Positions 58,693 through 64,000 of a stretch of 64,000 nucleotides of DNA are shown piece after piece. Origin of the DNA: DRPG01 sp964655065. Its GTDB lineage: Bacteria > Myxococcota_A > UBA796 > GCA-2862545. Positions within the stretch are counted from its first letter, which is position 1. Each line of letters opens with the position of its first letter. The stretch covers positions 38,562 through 102,561 of the forward strand of contig CAZZLC010000022.1 of the NCBI GenBank assembly GCA_964655065.1, written 5' to 3'. The notes under the pieces were generated by a model. That model was not told the origin of the DNA and searched no databases. It saw nothing but the letters and a program-made list of their open reading frames with translations. The translations under genes were made by a program, and so were the position numbers.

Positions 58693-61152
58693 ATGGGACG
58701 TTGGCTGACCCTGGCTGCGCTGTGCGCGGCCGTCGCGTGCACCGAAGATGTCGAGCCGCCGCCCCCCGACGACCCGACCCCGACGGAGACCGTGCCCGAG
58801 CCCCCCATCGACGCCGATCAGGACGGCATCCCTGCCGACGAGGACTGCGACGACGCGAACCCCGACATCTTCCCCGGCGCTCCGGAGATCTGCGACGGCA
58901 TCGACAACGACTGCGACGAGCAGATCGACGATGCCGACGCCGACCTCGACCTGACGACCGCCTCCGCGTGGCACGCCGACGCGGACGCCGATGGCTTCGG
59001 GGCCGGACCCGAGACCCGCGCCTGCGTCGCCCCCGAGGGCTTCGTCGCTGACGCCACCGACTGTGACGACGGCGACGACACTATCCGCCCTGATGCCATC
59101 GAGGTGTGCGACGCCATCGACAACGACTGCGACACCCTCGTCGACGACGCGGACGACGATCTCGACCTGGCGAGCGCCGGAGACTGGTATGCCGATGGCG
59201 ACACCGACGGCTTCGGCGCGGGCGCGCCGACGCGGGCCTGCGAGGCGCCCGAGGGCTTCGTCGCCGACGCCACCGACTGTGACGACGGCGACGATGCCAT
59301 CCGCCCTGACGCGGTCGAGGTCTGTGACTCCGTCGACAACGACTGCGACACCCTCGTCGACGACGACGACCCCGACCGCGATCCCACCACGGGCATCGAA
59401 GCCTTCGCGGATGCGGACTCGGACGGCTTCGGGGACCCGTCGACGGGGCAGCGCGCGTGCACCGTTCCGGCCGACGCGGTGACCAACGGAGACGACTGCA
59501 ACGATGGCGACGACGCCATCCGCCCCGACGCCGTCGAGGTCTGCGACTCCGTCGACAACGACTGTGACGCCCTCGTCGACGACGACGACCCCGACCGCGA
59601 CCCGACGACGGGCACCGAGTACTTCGCGGACGCCGACTCGGACGGTTTCGGCGACCCCTCGACGGGACAGCGCGCGTGCACCGTGCCGGCCGACGCCGTG
59701 ACCAACCCGGACGACTGCGACGACGGCGCTGCCACGGTCTCACCCAGTGCACCCGAGATCTGCGACACCATCGACAACGACTGCGACACCCTCGTCGACG
59801 ACGACGACGACGACGTCGATGCCACGCAGGGAGGCGTGACCACCTGGCTCGACGTCGATCTCGACGGCTTCGGCGATCCCGCCTCGGCGCTCACCACCTG
59901 CACCGCACCGCCCGACCGCATCACGGTGGCCGGAGACTGCGACGATCAACGCGACGACGTGTTTCCCGGCGCGACCGAGTACTGCGACGGCGTGCTCAAC
60001 GACTGCGACGCGCCGGTCTTCGACGAGAGCGGGCTCGCCACCGTCACCGACCCGGCCGGTGTGCGCACCAACGTCACCGCACAGTACACGGGCACGCCCC
60101 AGCAGGAAGCCCGCATCGTGCTCGACGCGTCCGGCGAGGTCGCGCTGTGTGAGGGCACCTGGTACACGAGCTTCGCCATCCTCGATGGCCCCACCGTCAC
60201 CGTGCGGGGCTACGGCTCGAGCCGTGACGCGGTGCGGATCGAGGGCATCACCCGCGCCCCCTTCTTCGTTGCCGACGAGGACGCGGACGTGACGATCGAG
60301 GGGGTCACCGCCGCGAACGCCGACGACTCGGCCTACGGCATCCGCTGCTTCTCTACCGGCCTTCCTCACCGCCTCCACCTGCGGGACGTCCGGGTGACGG
60401 ACAACCAGCTGAACGGGGACGCCGCGCTGTCCACCGACGGCTGCGACGTGACCATCGACGACGTCGAGGTCGATGGCAACGGCATCGTCAGCAACGCCGT
60501 CTACGTGGTCAACGGCTCCCTCGTGGCCACCGCGCTGGACATTCACGACAACGTGAGCGACGCGACAGGCGGAGGGCTCTTCCTCGGCGCCGGTACGCAC
60601 GACGTGTCGGCCTCGCGCATCGTCGCCAACCGCGTCGTGAAGCCGAACCCGTTCGTCACTCCCGGCGGCGGTGGGCTCGTCGTGAACACGGGCGCGATCG
60701 CGACCGTCAGCGGTACCGTCATCGCGAACAACGTGGCGCCGGGCAACGGCGGTGGCGTCGTCGTGGTCGGTGACCTGACGCTGAACGACGCGCAGGTCGA
60801 CGACAACGTCACTACGGCATCGGGCGGCGGGGTCTACGTCAACGGCGGGACGCTGTCGGCGTCGCGCACCGAGTTCCGCCGCAACGAGGCCGTCGACGTC
60901 TCGGGCGGCGGCATCGTCGCCTCCACCAACGCCCAGGTGTCGCTCACGTCGGTCCGACTACTCGGCAACACCGCAGGCAACCAGGGCGGAGCCATCTGGG
61001 CGTCGACGGTGGGCACGCGCGTCGACGTCGTGAGCTCCGACTTCGGAGCGGCAGGAACCTCCGACGACAACCTGCCCTCCGACGTGAATTGGGATTCGTC
61101 GCTCGCGCTTGGTGCGGGCGAGACCTTCTGCTTTGGTCCGCTCTGCCCGTGA
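58693..61152 (+). CDS. MopE-type metal-binding-repeat lipoprotein with beta-helix
   Basis: The product is 819 residues. ATG at 58693 gives a lipoprotein signal (LAALCAAVACTED). Residues 40-425 hold six units of about 60-73 residues with the MopE-like pattern DADGDGFG, CDDGDDAIRPDAVEVCDS, DNDCDTLVDDDD. Each unit has paired Cys and dense Asp, expected to bind Ca or other metals. The rest is a right-handed parallel beta-helix (GGGLVVNTGAIATVSGTVI, GGGVYVNGGTLSASRTEF), like pectate-lyase-type surface proteins. Two units are nearly identical at the DNA level. Surface adhesin or carbohydrate-active role is possible but unproven. Confidence 0.85.
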   Translation: MGRWLTLAALCAAVACTEDVEPPPPDDPTPTETVPEPPIDADQDGIPADEDCDDANPDIFPGAPEICDGIDNDCDEQIDDADADLDLTTASAWHADADADGFGAGPETRACVAPEGFVADATDCDDGDDTIRPDAIEVCDAIDNDCDTLVDDADDDLDLASAGDWYADGDTDGFGAGAPTRACEAPEGFVADATDCDDGDDAIRPDAVEVCDSVDNDCDTLVDDDDPDRDPTTGIEAFADADSDGFGDPSTGQRACTVPADAVTNGDDCNDGDDAIRPDAVEVCDSVDNDCDALVDDDDPDRDPTTGTEYFADADSDGFGDPSTGQRACTVPADAVTNPDDCDDGAATVSPSAPEICDTIDNDCDTLVDDDDDDVDATQGGVTTWLDVDLDGFGDPASALTTCTAPPDRITVAGDCDDQRDDVFPGATEYCDGVLNDCDAPVFDESGLATVTDPAGVRTNVTAQYTGTPQQEARIVLDASGEVALCEGTWYTSFAILDGPTVTVRGYGSSRDAVRIEGITRAPFFVADEDADVTIEGVTAANADDSAYGIRCFSTGLPHRLHLRDVRVTDNQLNGDAALSTDGCDVTIDDVEVDGNGIVSNAVYVVNGSLVATALDIHDNVSDATGGGLFLGAGTHDVSASRIVANRVVKPNPFVTPGGGGLVVNTGAIATVSGTVIANNVAPGNGGGVVVVGDLTLNDAQVDDNVTTASGGGVYVNGGTLSASRTEFRRNEAVDVSGGGIVASTNAQVSLTSVRLLGNTAGNQGGAIWASTVGTRVDVVSSDFGAAGTSDDNLPSDVNWDSSLALGAGETFCFGPLCP
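59296..59733 (+). repeat. Tandem 219-bp repeat (two near-identical units)
   Basis: The units start at 59296 and 59515, both with GCCATCCGCC, and code for MopE-type modules. Their DNA is much more alike than the flanking units, pointing to recent duplication or gene conversion. Confidence 0.7.
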
Positions 61153-61163
61153 GGCCACGCGCC

Positions 61164-61448
61164 TCACGGATCGTCGAGCGAGCGCTCCAGCTCGACGAGA
61201 GCCCTGGCGAGAACCAGCTGATACGGCGCCGCCCACCACGGCGCCGTGAAGGTCACGCGGCAGCCCATCGGGTGGGGCTCCACCAGGTGCCCAGTTGCGG
61301 GGACTCCGGCGATCGACCAGTCCCAACGCCGTCCCTCGTCGACCCGCGTGATCTCGAAGGGGAGCCACAGCCCCAGCCGCAGCTTCACGCGACCGCGAAG
61401 ACCGCTCTCGACCCACTCCCCGGGAGCGACGACGGCCACGATGGACAC
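61164..61448 (-). CDS. SRPBCC-fold (polyketide-cyclase-like) protein, start uncertain
   Basis: The 94 residues from GTG at 61448 lack the domain's first strand. The coding sequence clearly continues upstream to about 61520 (VIPTAPERAWNAVARFDEWP), but no ATG, GTG or TTG is found in that frame before it runs into the lipase gene. The SRPBCC lipid-binding fold is recognised from this start plus LGLWLPFEITRVDEGRRWDW and GHLVEPHPMGCRVTFTAPWW. It may have lost its start codon, or use an unusual one. Ligand unknown. Confidence 0.55.
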   Translation of the reverse strand: MSIVAVVAPGEWVESGLRGRVKLRLGLWLPFEITRVDEGRRWDWSIAGVPATGHLVEPHPMGCRVTFTAPWWAAPYQLVLARALVELERSLDDP

Positions 61449-61555
61449 GCCCCAGCTCGGCCACTCGTCGAAGCGGGCGACGGCGTTCCAGGCGCGCTCC
61501 GGAGCTGTCGGGATGACCCGACTGGCCCGGACGCGCGGCCCCGGGCTGGACGGGG

Positions 61556-62455
61556 CTACTGGACCACCTGGATCTGCACCGAGGCGGTGAGATCCCTCAG
61601 ATCGAAGTGGCCGAGCGAGCTGTACACCGTCTCGCCGTCCTGGCCTGGAATGCGGGACGTGTACTCACCGTAGACGAGGCCGCCGTAGCCGACGATGCCG
61701 TCTCCCGTGGACCAGATCGAGTAGATGTAGTCGCCCTCGTCGCCTACCGATGCGTTGATGTCGTCGAGGATGTCGGAGACGCCGAAGGGGCCGAGCCCCC
61801 ACCACAAGTAGCCGGGGTAGAGCCCGTTCGTGGAGCCACAGGTCGGCGTGGTCGGCCCGCTGAGGTAGCAGTTCACGAGCCCCTGATTGGCCCCGGCGAT
61901 ACCCACGAACGCGTCGACGTCGGCCGTCAGGGGAGAGCCGAGCGAGTAGGTCCCGCCCGCGAGCGCGTCCGAGGCTGTGCCGCCCTGGACGACCTTCCGC
62001 ATCAGCGTCACGCCCATCGAGTGTCCGATGATGTCCACCTTCGCGGCCCCCGTGTAGTCGAGCACCGCCTCGACGAAGGCGCGCAGGTGCTCGAGGTGCT
62101 CCCGCGAGTGGTACTGCTGGGAGACGAGAAGCGGTGATGCCGGACCCCAGGTGGTCGCGTAGAGCTCCGCGTTGGTCCACCCCGCGGCGAGAAATGCGCT
62201 TCGCGAGGGTCCCCACGAGCTCGCCCGGTCGCCGTTCCCGTGCACGAAGATCACCGGATCCCGCACCACCGGATCCGAGCCCGAGGCCCGTCCGCCGAAG
62301 CTCCCGCCCACGAGATCCGATCGCTCGAAGCCGAACGACGCGTAGCCGTTGGCGTCGAGCCACGCCTCGAAGTGCCCGGTGATCGTCTGGGCAGACGACG
62401 TCGCAGGCAACACGGTCAGCATCCCGAGTCCAAGACACAGCATCGTTCGGATCAT
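61556..62455 (-). CDS. Secreted lipase/esterase, class-2 type
   Basis: The product is 299 residues. ATG at 62455 has GGAGG six bases upstream. A signal peptide ends near TSSAQ. The alpha/beta-hydrolase landmarks are FVHGNGDRASSW (oxyanion side) and DIIGHSMGVTLM (nucleophile Ser). GSPLTADVDAFVGIAGANQG is typical of the lipase class-2 family. An Asp/His pair near SIWSTGDGIVGYGG and GHFDLRD completes a likely triad. Two Cys (NCYLSGPTTPTC) may form a disulfide. It is a probable exoenzyme. Confidence 0.9.
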   Translation of the reverse strand: MIRTMLCLGLGMLTVLPATSSAQTITGHFEAWLDANGYASFGFERSDLVGGSFGGRASGSDPVVRDPVIFVHGNGDRASSWGPSRSAFLAAGWTNAELYATTWGPASPLLVSQQYHSREHLEHLRAFVEAVLDYTGAAKVDIIGHSMGVTLMRKVVQGGTASDALAGGTYSLGSPLTADVDAFVGIAGANQGLVNCYLSGPTTPTCGSTNGLYPGYLWWGLGPFGVSDILDDINASVGDEGDYIYSIWSTGDGIVGYGGLVYGEYTSRIPGQDGETVYSSLGHFDLRDLTASVQIQVVQ

Positions 62456-62598
62456 TCGGACCTCCACGCAATGTCGTTCGATTGGACCTGAGATCTGAAC
62501 CAGCTGTCAAGTTTGCGCGTGTGCCGAGACTCGAACCGCACCGTCGGCCCCAATCCACCCGATCGGGCGGTTCGATTGATCCGCCCTCCGGATTGCGC

Positions 62599-63504
62599 TC
62601 ACCTCGCGCCGACGAGCTCCCGGAGGGCTGCCACGTGCGCCGGCCCGACCTCGCAGCAACCTCCGACGACGGATGCCCCGGCGTGCAGCCAGCGCTCCGC
62701 GTGCGCGGCGTAGCGAGCCGGCGTGAGCTCCTGGCGTGGGGCGGGGATGTTCGCCCCATCGGCGACGTCGAAGCCGGCGCCGATGGCCGAGAACCCGTTG
62801 GCGTAGGCCCCGAATGGCCCCGAGTGGCTCGCCAGCGCCGACAACCCCACCCCGATGCTCTCGGGCATCGAGCAGTTGAGCAGCACGACCTCCACATCGA
62901 TGCCCGCCAGGCGATCGAGCGCCTCCCGCACGGTCTCGCCGCTGCGGAGCTGTCCACTGCCGTCGTCCGCGACGGTCCAGGACACCCAGACGGGAAGGCC
63001 CGTCTCCGCTGCGCCGAGTGCGGCGGCGAGTGCCTCCCCAGCCGTCGACATCGTCTCGCAGAGAAAGAGATCCACCGAATCCGCGAGGAGCTCGGCCTGC
63101 TCTCGGTACTGGGGCTGGAGCTCCTGGAGCGGGCGGACCCGGTCGGGACGGTAGCTCCCGTGCAGCGGGGGCAGAGAACCCGCGACCAGCACTGTGTGGT
63201 CGGCCTCCGCAGCGGCCTGCCGGGCCAGCTCACCGGCGAGGCGGTTGCAGCGCTCGAAGGCGCCGGGGATGCCGCTGGGGTCCAGGCGACGCCGGGTCGC
63301 CGCGTAGGAGTTGGTCGTGATGATGTCCGCACCCGCCGCGACGAAGTCACGGTGAACCGCGAGCACCGCCGCGGGATCATCGAGCAGGGCACGTGCGGAC
63401 CACGTGCCGTCACCGGTCTCCAATCCGCGAGCGGCGAGCTCCTGGCCCATCCCCCCGTCGAGGACCAATGGGCCTTGGTCCGCGAGTCGCTGCGTCGATG
63501 CCAT
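62599..63504 (-). CDS. Homocysteine S-methyltransferase family protein
   Basis: The product is 301 residues from ATG at 63504. The barrel has DGGMGQELAARG at the N-terminus, NSYAATRRRL, and zinc cysteines in LLNCSMPES and VVGGCCEVGP. This is the betaine/S-methylmethionine-type homocysteine methyltransferase fold, making methionine. The donor cannot be told. It complements the cystathionine beta-synthase at 35463 as another homocysteine-using step. Confidence 0.9.
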   Translation of the reverse strand: MASTQRLADQGPLVLDGGMGQELAARGLETGDGTWSARALLDDPAAVLAVHRDFVAAGADIITTNSYAATRRRLDPSGIPGAFERCNRLAGELARQAAAEADHTVLVAGSLPPLHGSYRPDRVRPLQELQPQYREQAELLADSVDLFLCETMSTAGEALAAALGAAETGLPVWVSWTVADDGSGQLRSGETVREALDRLAGIDVEVVLLNCSMPESIGVGLSALASHSGPFGAYANGFSAIGAGFDVADGANIPAPRQELTPARYAAHAERWLHAGASVVGGCCEVGPAHVAALRELVGAR

Positions 63505-63529
63505 CCATCCCCCGGGACGTCCGACGACC

Positions 63530-63777
63530 ACCGTACCTCGCACGGAGGGCAGGGCTACCTCGACGGAGCGCCCCACCCGGCATGGCGTACGCGGCGAGGA
63601 GCTCGTCGGAATCAAAGCCCGGCAAGTCTCCGTAGCGGTGGACGGCGAGGTCCTTGTCCAGGAGGTGGTAGGTGCCGGCCAGGCCCTCGTAGACGTGCTG
63701 ACCGGCCACGAGTCGCACCGACTCGTCGGGGAACTTCGACCAAAAGGCTCACGATGCACCTCCTGGGCAGACCAGCG
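63530..63777 (-). pseudogene. Possible short gene or fragment
   Basis: The minus-strand frame reads FWSKFPDESVRLVAGQHVYE and DLAVHRYGDLPGFDSDELLA, which is protein-like, but it begins right after a TGA. A good AGGAGG with GTG lies in the neighbouring frame just upstream. One base lost in a CCCC run would join them. It fades into noise before the methyltransferase start. Family unknown. Confidence 0.3.
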
Positions 63778-63836
63778 CGCCGGTACGCCCTTCGAGAACG
63801 GTCACGGTCCGACCCGCGTTCCGCGCCCGTCGATGG

Positions 63837-64000
63837 TCAGGCTTCACGCCCGTTGCCCTCGATCCAGGCGCCGTGGCGCTCCAGCTGCTGCACGGCGAGC
63901 CCGAACGCCGTCGCGACGACCAGGATGACGATCGAGTCGAGCCTCGGTGCCTGAAAGGACAGGCGCACCAGCACCGTCGACGCGATGAAGCCGGCGTTGC
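63837..64000 (-). CDS. Membrane protein, 5' part outside window
   Basis: Only the last 53 residues are inside. They contain a membrane helix (SIVILVVATAFGLAVQQLE) and end HGAWIEGNGREA. No family can be named from this fragment. Confidence 0.5.
   Translation of the reverse strand, partial: NAGFIASTVLVRLSFQAPRLDSIVILVVATAFGLAVQQLERHGAWIEGNGREA

Noticed and set aside
58840..59960. Regular repeats resembling a CRISPR array
   Set aside because: The units are protein-coding MopE modules without spacer structure, and no cas gene is present.

Overview
The window is high-GC DNA from a Gram-negative bacterium, most likely a Myxococcota (myxobacterium-like) lineage. This is inferred from the gene styles: many lipoproteins with Ca-binding DxDxDG repeats and MopE-type Cys/Asp repeats, a giant tandem Ser/Thr kinase paired with an FHA regulator, type II secretion pieces, and outer-membrane proteins. 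No rRNA, tRNA, CRISPR array, insertion sequence or phage gene was seen. The genes look chromosomal and ordinary in base use, but the region is rich in fast-evolving secreted proteins and broken genes.

Layout. 1-5.2 kb: the end of a repeat-rich secreted protein, a small outer-membrane protein, and a lipoprotein that I read as a relative of the anthrax protective-antigen pore-forming family, interrupted by an in-frame TAG and ending in an RCC1-like propeller. 5.3-13.9 kb: a cyclooxygenase/alpha-dioxygenase-type heme protein, then a GspC-like PDZ protein, the tandem kinase and its FHA partner. 14.0-17.4 kb: a LysR regulator divergent from an NAD(P)-binding oxidoreductase, then a second, intact protective-antigen-like lipoprotein. 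17.4-23.1 kb: a decayed locus, a Rieske oxygenase/P450 operon, a methyltransferase and a beta-helix lipoprotein. 23.2-28.9 kb: an APC permease-USP-EIIA fusion, a phosphodiesterase, a MAPEG protein and a subtilase. 29-34.2 kb: a lipoprotein, a Cys-motif redox protein, a monooxygenase behind a striking inverted repeat, a histidine-kinase remnant, and an overlapping operon of two flavin-fold proteins plus a GAF regulator. 34.3-45.2 kb: diheme cytochrome c, cystathionine beta-synthase, small envelope proteins, AMP nucleosidase, and a TetR/aldolase pair. 45.4-49.6 kb: a nitrite-ammonification module (Rrf2 regulator, nrfH, nrfA, porin). 49.7-64 kb: a GspD secretin with arginine-rich inserts, several lipoproteins, MscS, YceI, a MopE/beta-helix protein, a lipase and a homocysteine methyltransferase.

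How parts fit together. The nrf cluster is the clearest functional unit: NrfH passes quinol electrons to NrfA for periplasmic nitrite reduction to ammonia, a porin follows, and a cysteine-bearing Rrf2 regulator with a 24-bp palindrome ahead of nrfH is the likely switch. The Rieske/P450 pair looks like a two-step oxidation of a lipid-like substrate. The two protective-antigen-like lipoproteins, about 10 kb apart, are the most unusual content. Both keep the Ca-binding motif, the insertion-loop-like segment and a candidate phenylalanine-clamp position, but lack the usual receptor-binding tail. No recognisable toxin enzyme lies beside them.
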